From: Salipiger profundus
GTDB taxonomy: Bacteria > Pseudomonadota > Alphaproteobacteria > Rhodobacterales > Rhodobacteraceae
Direction of reading: 5' to 3'
Assembly (NCBI RefSeq): GCF_001969385.1
Contig: NZ_CP014796.1
Span: 1,691,501 to 1,755,500, forward strand
Length of the DNA: 64,000 nt
Part shown: one piece after another, positions 1 through 8,090 of the stretch
Numbering within the stretch: position 1 is the first letter of the stretch
Layout of the letters: each line of letters opens with the position of its first letter
Notes under the pieces: model-generated
Database searches by the model: none
The model's input: the letters and a program-made list of their open reading frames with translations, nothing else
Told to the model about the DNA's origin: nothing
Program-made: the position numbers and the translations under genes

Positions 1-780
1 GGCCTGTCCGGCGTCATCGCCGGCTACCTGATGCAGGGGGTCGAGATCCCGGCCGCCGGCGTCATCCTCTACCCGCCGGTCTGGGCCGTGGTCGTGCTGA
101 CCATCTGCCTCGGGGCCTTCGTGGGCGCGATCAACGGTGTGCTCATCGCCTTCTTCAAGGTGCCGGCCTTCGTCGCCACCCTGGGCATGCTCTACGTGGC
201 CCGTGGTGTCGCGCTGCTGATGACCAACGGTCTGACCTACAACAACCTCGGCGGCTCCGAGGCGCTGGGCAACACCGGCTTCGACTGGCTCGGCTTCAAC
301 CGCATCGCCGGCGTGCCGATCGGGGTGATCGTGCTGGCGCTGGTGGCGCTGACCGTCGGGCTCGTGCTGGCCCGCACCGCCTTCGGTCGCTGGCTCTACG
401 CCTCGGGCGGCAACGAACGCGCCGCCGAGCTGTCGGGCGTGCCGACCCGCAGCGTCAAGGTCTCGGTCTACGTGCTGTCCGGCATCTGCGCCGCCATCGC
501 GGGGCTCGTGCTCAGCTCGCAGCTGACCTCGGCCGGCCCGACCGCGGGCACCACCTACGAACTGACCGCCATCGCGGCGGTGGTGATCGGCGGTGCGGCC
601 CTGACCGGCGGACGCGGCAACGTGCGCGGCACCATGCTCGGCGCCTTCGTCATCGGCTTCCTGAGCGACGGTCTCGTGATCATCGGCGTCTCGGCCTACT
701 GGCAGACGGTCTTCACCGGCGCCGTGATCGTGCTCGCCGTGCTGCTCAACAGCCTGCAATACGGCCGCTCCGGTCGCTGA
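1..780 (+). CDS. RbsC-type sugar/polyol ABC transporter permease (5' truncated)
   Basis: Inner-membrane permease of a CUT2 (ribose-type) ABC importer. The reading frame is open from base 1, so the N-terminus lies outside the window and about 260 residues remain of a usual 320-340. Many hydrophobic helices are visible, and the C-terminal half carries the RbsC-like pattern GGAALTGGRGNVRGTMLGAF. It is followed after 91 bp by its binding protein. Because the genes just downstream resemble the erythritol enzymes EryH and EryI, this could be an EryF-like erythritol permease; that substrate is inference. The family assignment is secure. Confidence 0.88.
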   Translation, partial: GLSGVIAGYLMQGVEIPAAGVILYPPVWAVVVLTICLGAFVGAINGVLIAFFKVPAFVATLGMLYVARGVALLMTNGLTYNNLGGSEALGNTGFDWLGFNRIAGVPIGVIVLALVALTVGLVLARTAFGRWLYASGGNERAAELSGVPTRSVKVSVYVLSGICAAIAGLVLSSQLTSAGPTAGTTYELTAIAAVVIGGAALTGGRGNVRGTMLGAFVIGFLSDGLVIIGVSAYWQTVFTGAVIVLAVLLNSLQYGRSGR

Positions 781-789
781 GAATTCGAG

Positions 790-814
790 GACGCGGGGCA
801 GGGAGGCCCCGCGC
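790..814 (+). other. Intra-operon stem-loop between permease and binding-protein genes
   Basis: CGCGGGGC (792-799) pairs with GCCCCGCG (806-813) across a 6-nt loop and is not followed by a T run. It probably sets the relative amount of transport mRNAs rather than ending transcription. Confidence 0.45.
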
Positions 815-871
815 CCGAACACCCCGCCGGATGGTCCGGCAGATTTCAAACCCAACGGGAGGAACCCCACC

Positions 872-1822
872 ATGAAACTCACTCGCCGCCTGATCCTCGC
901 ATCCGTCGCCGCCCTGCCGCTCATGGCGCAGGCCGCGATGGCCGACGGCCTCATCTCGATCATCGTCAACGACCCGTCGAACCCCTACTGGTTCACCGAG
1001 GGCGAAGTCGCCAAGGCCACCGCGGAAGAGCTGGGCTACGACGCCAACGTCGCGGCGCACAAGGGCGACACCAACACCGAGAGCAACCTCGTCGACACCG
1101 CCATCACCAACCAGGCCAAGGCGATCATCCTCGACCCGGCGAACGCCGACGGTTCGGTGGGCGCGGTCAAGAAGGCCGTCGACGCGGGCATCCCGGTCTT
1201 CATCGTCAACGCCGAGATCAACCAGTCGGGTCTCGCCAAGGCGCAGCTCGTCTCGAACAACGCCCAGGGTGCCGCGCTCGGCGCAATGGCATGGGTCGAG
1301 GCCATCGGTGGTGAAGGCTCCTACGTCGAGCTCTTCGGTGCACCGTCGGACAACAACGCGCAGACCCGCTCGAACGGCTTCGAGACGGTGCTGACCCAGT
1401 ATCCCGACCTCGAGAAGAAGGCGCAGGAAGTCGCCAACTGGGACCGCACCCAGGGTTACTCGAAGATGCAGTCGATGCTGCAGGCCAACCCCGACATCTC
1501 GGGCGTGATCTCGGGCAACGACGAGATGGCCCTTGGCGCGATCGCCGCGCTGAAGGAAGCCGGCAAGCTTGACGGCATGATCGTCGGCGGCTTCGACGGC
1601 TCGCCCGACGCCGTGGACGCGGTCAAGGCCGGTGAACTGACCTACACCGTGCTGCAGCCGGTCGCGATCTTCGCGGAAGAGGCCGTCCGCCAGGCCGACC
1701 ACTTCATCAACACCGGTGAACTCAAGGTTGCCGAAGAAAAGCAGCTCTTCGACTGCCTGCTGATCGACGAAAGCAACGTCGACAACTACACCGGCCCGTT
1801 CACGCTGGATCAATCCTCCTGA
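872..1822 (+). CDS. Ribose-type periplasmic sugar/polyol-binding protein
   Basis: Periplasmic binding protein (Peripla_BP_4/RbsB family, 316 aa) for the CUT2 transporter whose permease precedes it. A Sec signal peptide spans about residues 1-24 (MKLTRRLILASVAALPLMAQ then AAMA). Mature motifs typical of the family include the early NDPSNPYW ligand segment and the GNDEMALGA hinge region. The SD sequence GGGAGGA lies just before the ATG. A strong terminator follows, so this is the last gene of the transport operon. The ligand may be erythritol or a related polyol given the tetrose-phosphate genes downstream, but the sequence alone does not prove this. Confidence 0.88.
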   Translation: MKLTRRLILASVAALPLMAQAAMADGLISIIVNDPSNPYWFTEGEVAKATAEELGYDANVAAHKGDTNTESNLVDTAITNQAKAIILDPANADGSVGAVKKAVDAGIPVFIVNAEINQSGLAKAQLVSNNAQGAALGAMAWVEAIGGEGSYVELFGAPSDNNAQTRSNGFETVLTQYPDLEKKAQEVANWDRTQGYSKMQSMLQANPDISGVISGNDEMALGAIAALKEAGKLDGMIVGGFDGSPDAVDAVKAGELTYTVLQPVAIFAEEAVRQADHFINTGELKVAEEKQLFDCLLIDESNVDNYTGPFTLDQSS

Positions 1823-1846
1823 TCTCTCCTCCCTCGCGTGACGGGG

Positions 1847-1876
1847 AAAAGGGGGCCTTAGGGCCCCCTTTTTTGT
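1847..1876 (+). terminator. Rho-independent terminator after the binding-protein gene
   Basis: GGGGGCC (1851-1857), loop TTAG, GGCCCCC (1862-1868), then six T residues. Flanking A and T runs extend the stem. Confidence 0.9.
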
Positions 1877-1966
1877 GTTGGGGCAGGCGTAAAACGGATT
1901 GAGGAAGGGCCCGGGCCGGGGCAGGCTGCCGGCGACCCGAGACGGGGCGCGGGGAGACCAGAGAAC

Positions 1967-2422
1967 ATGGACAAGATCGCATTTCCGCTCGACGGCACAT
2001 GCCGCTGCGGCTCCACCCGGTTCCGGATCACGACGGCGCCGATGATGACGGCGGCCTGCCACTGCACCGGGTGCCAGCGCATGGCGTCGAGTGCGTTTTC
2101 GCTGACCGCGATGGTTCAGGCCGACGGGTTCGAGGTCCTGGAAGGGGCGCCTGTGCTCGGCGGCCTTCGCGACCCGGACCTGCAGCACAACTTCTGCCCC
2201 GAGTGCCTGACGTGGATCTTCACGCGTGTGCCTGAACACGGGATGGTGAATGTCCGGCCGACGATGTTCGACGACCTCTCGTGGTTCGCGCCCTTCATCG
2301 AGACCTGCACGAAGACGAAACTGCCGTGGGCGCAGACCGGGGCCGCGCACAGTTTCGAGGCGTTTCCGCCGATGGAGCGTTTCGGCGAGCTGATGGCGGA
2401 ATACGCGCAGAGCCGTGGCTGA
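1967..2422 (+). CDS. GFA/CENP-V family zinc protein
   Basis: A 151-aa protein of the glutathione-dependent formaldehyde-activating (GFA) fold, small beta-rich zinc proteins. The zinc ligand sets are visible: C12 and C14 (CRCG), C31/C33/C36 (CHCTGC) and C77/C80 (CPEC). Most GFA proteins have no proven activity and true Gfa activity has been questioned, so I make no substrate claim. It is a single gene between two terminators, with a GGGGAGACCAGAGAAC leader before the ATG. Confidence 0.85.
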   Translation: MDKIAFPLDGTCRCGSTRFRITTAPMMTAACHCTGCQRMASSAFSLTAMVQADGFEVLEGAPVLGGLRDPDLQHNFCPECLTWIFTRVPEHGMVNVRPTMFDDLSWFAPFIETCTKTKLPWAQTGAAHSFEAFPPMERFGELMAEYAQSRG

Positions 2423-2425
2423 GAA

Positions 2426-2454
2426 AAAGGCGCGCCCGGGTGGGACGCGCCTTT
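2426..2454. terminator. Bidirectional terminator between GFA gene and aldolase gene
   Basis: AAAGGCGCG (2426-2434) and CGCGCCTTT (2446-2454) form a stem flanked by A and T runs on both sides. It sits between two convergent genes and can serve both. Confidence 0.8.
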
Positions 2455-2475
2455 CGATTGCGGTCGCAGCGGGGG

Positions 2476-3510
2476 TCAGTAGCGCCCGGCCATCGCCTCG
2501 AGCGGCAGCGGCGTGATCCCCGAGGCATGACCGGCGGTGCCGAAGGCCTCGAAGCGGGCCTTGCAGAGCTCCTGCATCAGCGCCTTGCCCTCTTTCAGAT
2601 ACTTGCGCGGGTCGAACTCGTCGGGCGTTTCCGAGAGCACCCGGCGGACGCCGGCGGTCATCGCCATGCGGTTGTCGGTGTCGATGTTCACCTTGCGCAC
2701 GCCCGAGCGGATGCCGCGCTGGATCTCTTCCACCGGAACACCCCAGGTCGGGCGGATGTCGCCGCCGTAGCTGTTGATGATCTGCTGCAGGTCCTCGGGC
2801 ACCGAGCTCGACCCGTGCATCACGAGGTGCGTGTCGGGCAGGCGACGGTTGATCTCCTCGATCACGCTCATGGCGAGGATGTCGCCATCGGGCTGCCGGG
2901 TGAACTTGTAGGCGCCGTGGCTGGTGCCCATCGCGACGGCCAGCGCATCGACGCCGGTGTCCTTCACGAACTGCTCGGCCTCGGCCGGATCGGTCAGAAG
3001 CTGCTCTTCCGAGAGCTTCTCGGTCGCGCCGTGGCCGTCCTCCTGGTCGCCCATGCCGGTTTCCAGCGAGCCCAGCACGCCGAGTTCGCCCTCGACCGAG
3101 ACGCCGCAGGCGTGGGCCATCTCGGTCACGCGCCGGGTGATGTCCATGTTGTAGGCGTAGTCGGCGGGCGTCTTGCCGTCAGCCAGCAGGGAGCCGTCCA
3201 TCATCACGCTGGTAAAGCCGTGCTGGATCGCCGTGGCGCAAGTGGCCAGATCGTTGCCGTGGTCGAGATGCATGCAGACCGGGACCTCGGGGAAGGTCTC
3301 GACCAACCCGTCGATGAGCCGCGCGAGCAGCTTGTCACCGGCGTAGCTGCGGGCCCCGCGCGACGCGGCGAGGATCACCGGAGCGTTGGCCTCGCGGGCG
3401 GCGGACATGATGGCAAGCCCCATCTCCATGTTCGAGATGTTGAAGGCGGGCACGGCGTAGCCATGCTCGGCGGCATGGTCGAGAAGCTGGCGAAGGGTGA
3501 TGCGGGCCAT
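2476..3510 (-). CDS. fba: Class II fructose-bisphosphate aldolase
   Basis: Zinc-dependent aldolase (344 aa) joining dihydroxyacetone phosphate to glyceraldehyde-3-P or, in many homologues, to erythrose-4-P to give sedoheptulose-1,7-bisphosphate. It has the class II features: N-terminal [13 protein letters not shown], zinc-site HLDHG, a second site with EGELGVLG, the GTSHGAYKF loop, and HGSSSVP and NIDTDNRMA near the phosphate site. The length and the C-terminal [12 protein letters not shown] fit the Calvin-cycle-type subfamily. It is the last gene of the leftward module, 5 bp after the bisphosphatase. Either hexose or heptulose chemistry would fit. Confidence 0.93.
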   Translation of the reverse strand: MARITLRQLLDHAAEHGYAVPAFNISNMEMGLAIMSAAREANAPVILAASRGARSYAGDKLLARLIDGLVETFPEVPVCMHLDHGNDLATCATAIQHGFTSVMMDGSLLADGKTPADYAYNMDITRRVTEMAHACGVSVEGELGVLGSLETGMGDQEDGHGATEKLSEEQLLTDPAEAEQFVKDTGVDALAVAMGTSHGAYKFTRQPDGDILAMSVIEEINRRLPDTHLVMHGSSSVPEDLQQIINSYGGDIRPTWGVPVEEIQRGIRSGVRKVNIDTDNRMAMTAGVRRVLSETPDEFDPRKYLKEGKALMQELCKARFEAFGTAGHASGITPLPLEAMAGRY

Positions 3511-3515
3511 TGGGG

Positions 3516-4484
3516 TCAGGTCTCCTGCGCGATGTAGCGGGCGATGGTGTCCACCTCGTCCGTGGCGCCGAAAACCAGCGCGACGTTCTCGTGCGGGGTG
3601 GCGGGGACAAGATCGAGGATGCGGCGGGTGCCGTCGGTGGCGCGGCCGCCGGCGGCTTCGATGAGCAGGGCGATCGGCACCGCCTCGTAGGCGAGCCGCA
3701 GCCGGCCACCCTCGTAGCCGGGGCGCCGGTCGGCGGGGTAGAGGAAGGCGCCGCCCTTGAGCAGGATGCGGTGCAGCTCGCCCACGGCGGCGGCGAGCCA
3801 GCGCATGTTGAAGTCGCGTCCGCGCGGGCCGTCCTTGCCGGCGCGCAGGTCGCGCGCCCAGGCCTGCAGGCCGGGCGACCAGTGGCGCTCGTTCGAGGCG
3901 TTGTAGGCGATGCTCGAGGTGGTGGGCTTCAGCGTCACGTCGCGGGCGGCCATGCGGAAATCCTGCCCGTCGAAGGTGGCGATCTGCACGCCCTCGCCGG
4001 TGGTGTAGCCGAAATCCAGCGAATGGCCGAAGGAGGCGTAGCCTGCCGCCACCGCCTCGGAGCCCTTGCGGGCGAAATCGGCGGGGCCCGTGGGGTAGAT
4101 CACGAAGAGCATGCCCAGCGGTGCGCCGATGCCGATGGAGCCGGAGCCGTCGATCGGGTCGATGGCGATGTCCCAGGCGCCGTTCGGGTCGATGGTCTCG
4201 ACCGCCTCGGCTTCTTCCGAGAGCATGTGCCGCACGCCGCAGCCGTGCATCTCGGCAAGGATGTGGTCATGCGCCCCCACGTCGAGCGCCTTCTGCGCGT
4301 CGCCGCTCTCGTTGTTGCCCACGAGCGCGGCGGGGTCCCCCGGCAGCTTGCCGGCGGCAAGCCGGGCGGCGATGGCGGGCAGGGCGTGCGCAAGCGCGCC
4401 GATGATGCGGCCGACGCCGTCTTCGGGCAGGCAGGCCGGCAGGATGGCCGCCGTGGACAGGCGGTCATTGGGCAGGGTCAGCAT
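3516..4484 (-). CDS. fbp: Class I fructose-1,6-bisphosphatase (possible SBPase activity)
   Basis: Sugar bisphosphatase (322 aa) that removes the C1 phosphate of fructose-1,6- or sedoheptulose-1,7-bisphosphate using Mg2+. The metal-binding core is seen as LSEEAEAVE, then [14 protein letters not shown]. The later [11 protein letters not shown] segment and the [16 protein letters not shown] helix match FBPase class 1. It lies 5 bp upstream of the aldolase gene, so the two are co-transcribed and probably act in sequence. A hairpin separates it from rpiB. No other bisphosphatase is seen in the window. Confidence 0.9.
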   Translation of the reverse strand: MLTLPNDRLSTAAILPACLPEDGVGRIIGALAHALPAIAARLAAGKLPGDPAALVGNNESGDAQKALDVGAHDHILAEMHGCGVRHMLSEEAEAVETIDPNGAWDIAIDPIDGSGSIGIGAPLGMLFVIYPTGPADFARKGSEAVAAGYASFGHSLDFGYTTGEGVQIATFDGQDFRMAARDVTLKPTTSSIAYNASNERHWSPGLQAWARDLRAGKDGPRGRDFNMRWLAAAVGELHRILLKGGAFLYPADRRPGYEGGRLRLAYEAVPIALLIEAAGGRATDGTRRILDLVPATPHENVALVFGATDEVDTIARYIAQET

Positions 4485-4529
4485 GTGGGGGATACCTCGG
4501 GGGCAGATGGGTCGCCCGGGAGAGGGCAG

Positions 4530-4562
4530 GAGGAAGGCCCGGCGCCGGAAGACGCCGGGCCG
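4530..4562 (-). terminator. Stem-loop between rpiB and fbp
   Basis: GGCCCGGCG (4536-4544) pairs with CGCCGGGCC (4553-4561) across 8 nt. On the minus strand it comes just after the rpiB stop and is followed by TTCCTCC, not a true U-tract, so partial termination or mRNA stabilisation is likely. Confidence 0.5.
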
Positions 4563-4568
4563 GACCGG

Positions 4569-5030
4569 TTACGCCTTGTTGTACTTGGCGTCGACCTCGT
4601 TGATGGCGTTCACGTTGCCTGCCGACTTGCCGTTCGGATCGAACGACGCGCTCAGGAAGGCATCCGCGATGTCCTTGGCCAGTTCGGGCCCGATCACGCG
4701 CGCACCCATGGTGATGATATGCGCGTTGTTGGACGTGGCGGCCTTGCCGGCGGAATAGGTGTCGTGGGTCTGCGCCGCACGGATGCCGGGGATCTTGTTC
4801 GCCGACATGCACACGCCGATGCCGGTGCCGCAGCACAGGATCGCCTTGTCGTAGGTGCCGTCCATCACGGCCGAGGCAACGCGGTCGGACATGTTGGCGT
4901 AGAACGCATCGGGGCCGTCTGCCGACAGCGACACGTCCGACACCTCGTAGTCGGGGTTCTGGGCGAGATACTCGGCCAGGACCTTCACCAGCGGTTCGCC
5001 CGCGCTGTCACCTGCTACTGCAATCTTCAT
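4569..5030 (-). CDS. rpiB: RpiB/LacAB-family isomerase, EryI-like
   Basis: Sugar-phosphate isomerase (153 aa). RpiB interconverts ribose-5-P and ribulose-5-P; the Brucella relative EryI converts D-erythrulose-4-P to D-erythrose-4-P. The N-terminus [13 protein letters not shown] and the catalytic-Cys segment [15 protein letters not shown] identify the family, and [15 protein letters not shown] resembles the EryI type. I chose the start at 5030, seven bases after GGAGGA; an upstream ATG at 5045 would place the SD inside the gene. It follows tpiA by 15 bp. Pairing with an EryH-like isomerase favours a tetrose-phosphate role, by inference. Confidence 0.85.
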   Translation of the reverse strand: MKIAVAGDSAGEPLVKVLAEYLAQNPDYEVSDVSLSADGPDAFYANMSDRVASAVMDGTYDKAILCCGTGIGVCMSANKIPGIRAAQTHDTYSAGKAATSNNAHIITMGARVIGPELAKDIADAFLSASFDPNGKSAGNVNAINEVDAKYNKA

Positions 5031-5045
5031 CGTGGAATCCTCCAA

Positions 5046-5813
5046 TCAGTCTTGTGCCCCGAGCACTGCACCGCAGCGCGCGAGAATGTCGAGGTAGCCG
5101 GACACGTCCCAGGCAGAGCGCCCGATGAACAGCCCGTCGATATGTGGGCAGGCGATCAGCTCGGCGCAATTGCCCGGGTTGACCGACCCGCCGTAAAGGC
5201 AGGGAATGCGCCGCCCCAGCACGTCTTCGGCGACGGCGATGATCTCGGCCTGGCGCGCGTCCGCATAGTCGGACGTGGCCGGGATGCCGTTCTCGCCGAT
5301 GGCCCAGACCGGTTCGTAGGCAAGCCAGATCTCGGCGCCTTTCTGGTCGTCCGAGAGCTTCGAGAGCGCGCCGCGCACCTCGCGTTCGAGCACCTCGGCG
5401 GCGCGGCCGCCCTCGCGGTCCTCGAGCGTTTCGCCGATGCAGATCAGCGGGATCAGCCCGTGGCGCACGGCGGCCTCGGTCTTGAGCCCGACGGTCTCGT
5501 CGGTCTCGCCGAAATGCTCGCGGCGCTCGGAGTGGCCGAGCTCGACGACATCGAGGCCGCAATCGGTGAGCATCGGGGCCGAGACCTCGCCGGTCCAGGC
5601 GCCGGCATCGGCCCAGTGCATGTTCTGCGCGCCGACCTTGACGGGACGCCCGTCCAGCGCCGCCTTCACCTCGCGCACGGCGGTGAAGGGCGGGATCACG
5701 AAGCTCTGGATGTTGTCGTCGAGCGTGGCCTGCGCCAGCCCGTCGGCCCAGGTCATCGCCTCGGCGAGCGTCTTGTTCATCTTCCAGCTGGTGCCGATCC
5801 AGGCCTTGGGCAT
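5046..5813 (-). CDS. tpiA: Triose-phosphate isomerase family protein, EryH/TpiA2 type
   Basis: TIM-barrel isomerase (255 aa). Catalytic residues are present: Lys in TSWKMNKT, His in ELGHSERREHFGE and Glu in AYEPVWAIGE; the phosphate loop is LYGGSVNPGN. The flexible loop reads WAIGEN rather than the usual WAIGTG. As I recall it, this sequence closely matches Brucella TpiA2/EryH, which racemises L-erythrulose-1-P to D-erythrulose-4-P, and rpiB (EryI-like) follows directly. The start at 5813 has GGGAGA upstream; in-frame ATGs further up fall in the promoter region. It is the first gene of the leftward operon. Confidence 0.87.
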   Translation of the reverse strand: MPKAWIGTSWKMNKTLAEAMTWADGLAQATLDDNIQSFVIPPFTAVREVKAALDGRPVKVGAQNMHWADAGAWTGEVSAPMLTDCGLDVVELGHSERREHFGETDETVGLKTEAAVRHGLIPLICIGETLEDREGGRAAEVLEREVRGALSKLSDDQKGAEIWLAYEPVWAIGENGIPATSDYADARQAEIIAVAEDVLGRRIPCLYGGSVNPGNCAELIACPHIDGLFIGRSAWDVSGYLDILARCGAVLGAQD

Positions 5814-5843
5814 CGGTGAGTCTCCCTGATTTCTCGACAGTAC

Positions 5844-5908
5844 ACTTAACATCTCCAAACCATGATTCAACACAAAAAATGTGATAATGTGATTTTATCT
5901 TGTTAAGT
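5844..5908. promoter_or_regulatory. Divergent tpiA/transketolase control region with paired repeats
   Basis: AT-rich island in a GC-rich window. ACTTAACA (5844-5851) is mirrored by TGTTAAGT (5901-5908) with centres about 57 bp apart. Between them ATGTGAT occurs twice in direct order (5879-5885, 5887-5893), and GATAA (5883-5887) is mirrored by TTATC (5895-5899). This looks like an operator set for a sugar-responsive regulator not present in the window; the regulator type is unknown. Confidence 0.5.
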
Positions 5909-5948
5909 TTTGGGAGGCGAGTTAGCGTGCCGGCAACAGGAGGACATC

Positions 5949-7955
5949 ATGCTCGACCAGACATTCGTTTCCCAGAAAGCCGCCATCGACCCCGACAACT
6001 TCGCGCTTGCGAACTGCCTGCGGGCGCTGGCAATCGACGCGGTGAACGCCGCGAACTCCGGCCACCCCGGCGCGCCCATGGGCATGGCCGACGCGGCCAC
6101 CGTGCTTTTCAGCAAGCACCTGAAATTCGATGCCTCGGCCCCCGACTGGCCCGACCGCGACCGCTTCGTGCTGTCGAACGGCCATGCCTCGATGCTGCTC
6201 TACGGTCTTCTGCACCTCACCGGTTACGAGGACATGACCATCGAGCAGATCCGCAACTTCCGCCAGTGGGGCGCGATCACCGCCGGCCATCCGGAGTGGG
6301 GCCATGCCAAGGGAATCGAGACCACCACCGGCCCGCTCGGGCAGGGCATTGCCACCGCCGTGGGCATGGCGCTCGCCGAACGCGCGATGGCCGGTGAATT
6401 TCCCGGCCTCGTCGATCACCGGACATGGGTGATGCTGGGCGACGGCTGCCTGCAGGAAGGCATCGGGCAGGAGGCGATCTCGCTCGCCGGGCACCTCGGC
6501 CTCGGCAAGCTCAACGTTCTCTACGACGACAACGACATCACCATCGACGGGCCGACCTCGGTCAGCTTCTCCGAGAACGTGCCGGCGCGGCTCGAGGCCT
6601 GTGGCTGGCACGTGATCCGCTGCGACGGCCACGACGCCGCGGCGCTCGACAAGGCGATGACCGAGGCCAAGGCCGAGACCTCGCGCCCCACGCTCATCGC
6701 CATGAAGACGGTGATCGGTTTCGGCGCGCCCAACCGCGCCGGCACCGCCAAGGCGCACGGCTCACCGCTGGGCGAGGAAGAGGGCGCGCTTGCCAAGGCC
6801 GCGCTCGGCTGGGATGCCGCCCCCTTCGATATCCCGGCGGATCTGGCCGACGCATGGAAGGCCATCGGCGCCCGTGGCGCGCAGGCCCGCGCCGAGTGGG
6901 AGGACGCGCTCGCCGCCTCCAACCATGCCGACACCTTCCGCAGCCGCATCGCCGGCGAGCTGCCCGAGGGCTACGAGGCCGCCGTCACCGAGGCCCGCAA
7001 GGCGCTGTTCGACGCGCCGCAGAAGGTCGCCACCCGCAAGGCCTCGCAGATCGCGCTGGAGAGCCTGACGGCGGCGGTGCCCGCGATGATCGGCGGCAGC
7101 GCCGACCTGACCGGCTCGAACCTGACGCGCGTCCCGGCGGTCGACACCACCTTCACCGCCGAGACGCCGGGCCGTTACATCGGCTACGGCGTGCGCGAGT
7201 TCGGCATGGCGGCAGCGATGAACGGGCTGGCGCTGCACGGCGGTCTGCGGCCCTACGGCGGCACCTTCCTGGTGTTCTCGGACTACGCCCGCAACGCCAT
7301 CCGCCTTTCGGCGCTGATGGGTCTGGGTGTCACCTACGTGATGACACATGATTCCATCGGTCTCGGCGAGGACGGGCCGACGCACCAGCCGATCGAGCAC
7401 CTTGCCTCGCTCCGGGCCATCCCGAACCTCAACGTCTTCCGTCCCGCGGACGCGGTCGAGACGCTCGAGGCCTGGGATCTCGCGCTGCGCACGCCGGGCA
7501 CGCCGGCGCTGATGGCGCTGTCGCGGCAGGGCGTTCCGCAGCTGCGCGAGGCCGGCGACGAGAACCTCACCGCCCGTGGTGGCTACGTCATCCGCAGCTA
7601 CGGCGACCGGCGCGACGTGACGCTTCTGGCCACCGGCACCGAGGTGTCGCTGGCGGTCGAGGCTGCCGAGGCCCTGCACGCCGACGGCGTGGGCGTGGCG
7701 GTGGTGTCGATGCCCTGCTGGGAGCTCTTCGATGCCCAGCCCGAGGCCTACAAGGCCGAGGTCCTGGGCGATGCGCCGCGCATCGCGGTCGAGGCGGCCT
7801 CGCCCTTCGGCTGGACCCGCTACGTGGCCACCGAGGACGACGTGATCGGCCTGCGCGACTTCGGCGCCTCGGCCCCGGCCGAACGCCTCTACGACGAGCT
7901 GGGCATCACCCGCGATGCCATCGTCACCAAGGCCCGCGTGATGATCGCGGACTGA
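5949..7955 (+). CDS. tkt: Transketolase
   Basis: Thiamine-diphosphate enzyme (668 aa) moving two-carbon units between ketose and aldose phosphates. N-terminal SGHPGAPMGMAD, the cofactor stretch LGDGCLQEGIGQEA through YDDNDITIDG, and the C-terminal pyrimidine-binding GVREFGMAAAMNG and HDSIGLGEDGPTHQPIEHLA are all present, at normal length. The start at 5949 has AGGAGGA upstream; an earlier ATG at 5910 lies before this SD. It is divergent from tpiA and shares its control region. With the aldolase and bisphosphatase it could route erythrose-4-P through sedoheptulose-7-P to pentose phosphates. Confidence 0.95.
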   Translation: MLDQTFVSQKAAIDPDNFALANCLRALAIDAVNAANSGHPGAPMGMADAATVLFSKHLKFDASAPDWPDRDRFVLSNGHASMLLYGLLHLTGYEDMTIEQIRNFRQWGAITAGHPEWGHAKGIETTTGPLGQGIATAVGMALAERAMAGEFPGLVDHRTWVMLGDGCLQEGIGQEAISLAGHLGLGKLNVLYDDNDITIDGPTSVSFSENVPARLEACGWHVIRCDGHDAAALDKAMTEAKAETSRPTLIAMKTVIGFGAPNRAGTAKAHGSPLGEEEGALAKAALGWDAAPFDIPADLADAWKAIGARGAQARAEWEDALAASNHADTFRSRIAGELPEGYEAAVTEARKALFDAPQKVATRKASQIALESLTAAVPAMIGGSADLTGSNLTRVPAVDTTFTAETPGRYIGYGVREFGMAAAMNGLALHGGLRPYGGTFLVFSDYARNAIRLSALMGLGVTYVMTHDSIGLGEDGPTHQPIEHLASLRAIPNLNVFRPADAVETLEAWDLALRTPGTPALMALSRQGVPQLREAGDENLTARGGYVIRSYGDRRDVTLLATGTEVSLAVEAAEALHADGVGVAVVSMPCWELFDAQPEAYKAEVLGDAPRIAVEAASPFGWTRYVATEDDVIGLRDFGASAPAERLYDELGITRDAIVTKARVMIAD

Positions 7956-7976
7956 GATCGCCGGCCACGGCAACGC

Positions 7977-8010
7977 GAAAGGGCCTCCGGAACATCCGGG
8001 GGCCCTTTTC
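7977..8010 (+). terminator. Rho-independent terminator after transketolase
   Basis: AAAGGGCC and CCGG on the left pair with CCGG and GGCCCTTTT on the right around AACAT (about 7978-8009), ending in a T run. Confidence 0.85.
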
Positions 8011-8048
8011 TCATCCTCGCGCGCGGGATGGCACGGCGCGCTGTCGCC

Positions 8049-8076
8049 GTAGGGTGGGTTTTAAAACCCACCCTTG
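8049..8076. repeat. Perfect 24-bp palindrome of a GTAGGGTGGG repeat family
   Basis: AGGGTGGGTTTT (8051-8062) is followed directly by its exact reverse complement (8063-8074), preceded by GT. A related palindrome lies at 48699-48726. Both sit between convergent gene ends, so they may act as bidirectional terminators or REP-like elements. Confidence 0.65.
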
Positions 8077-8090
8077 GACGGCGAGACGGC

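Noticed and set aside
746..2350. Long open frame opposite the binding-protein and GFA genes
   Set aside because: A by-product of high GC in the opposite strand; low-complexity Arg/Gly/His-rich translation, no SD, and the opposing genes have clear family motifs.
3510..5819. 769-codon open frame on the plus strand opposite fbp, rpiB and tpiA
   Set aside because: It runs antisense through three recognised genes and two intergenic gaps, with no recognisable domain.
2476..7955. Calvin-cycle (cbb) operon
   Set aside because: No RuBisCO, phosphoribulokinase or CbbR gene is present, and the isomerases look like EryH/EryI; kept as a tetrose/pentose-phosphate module instead.
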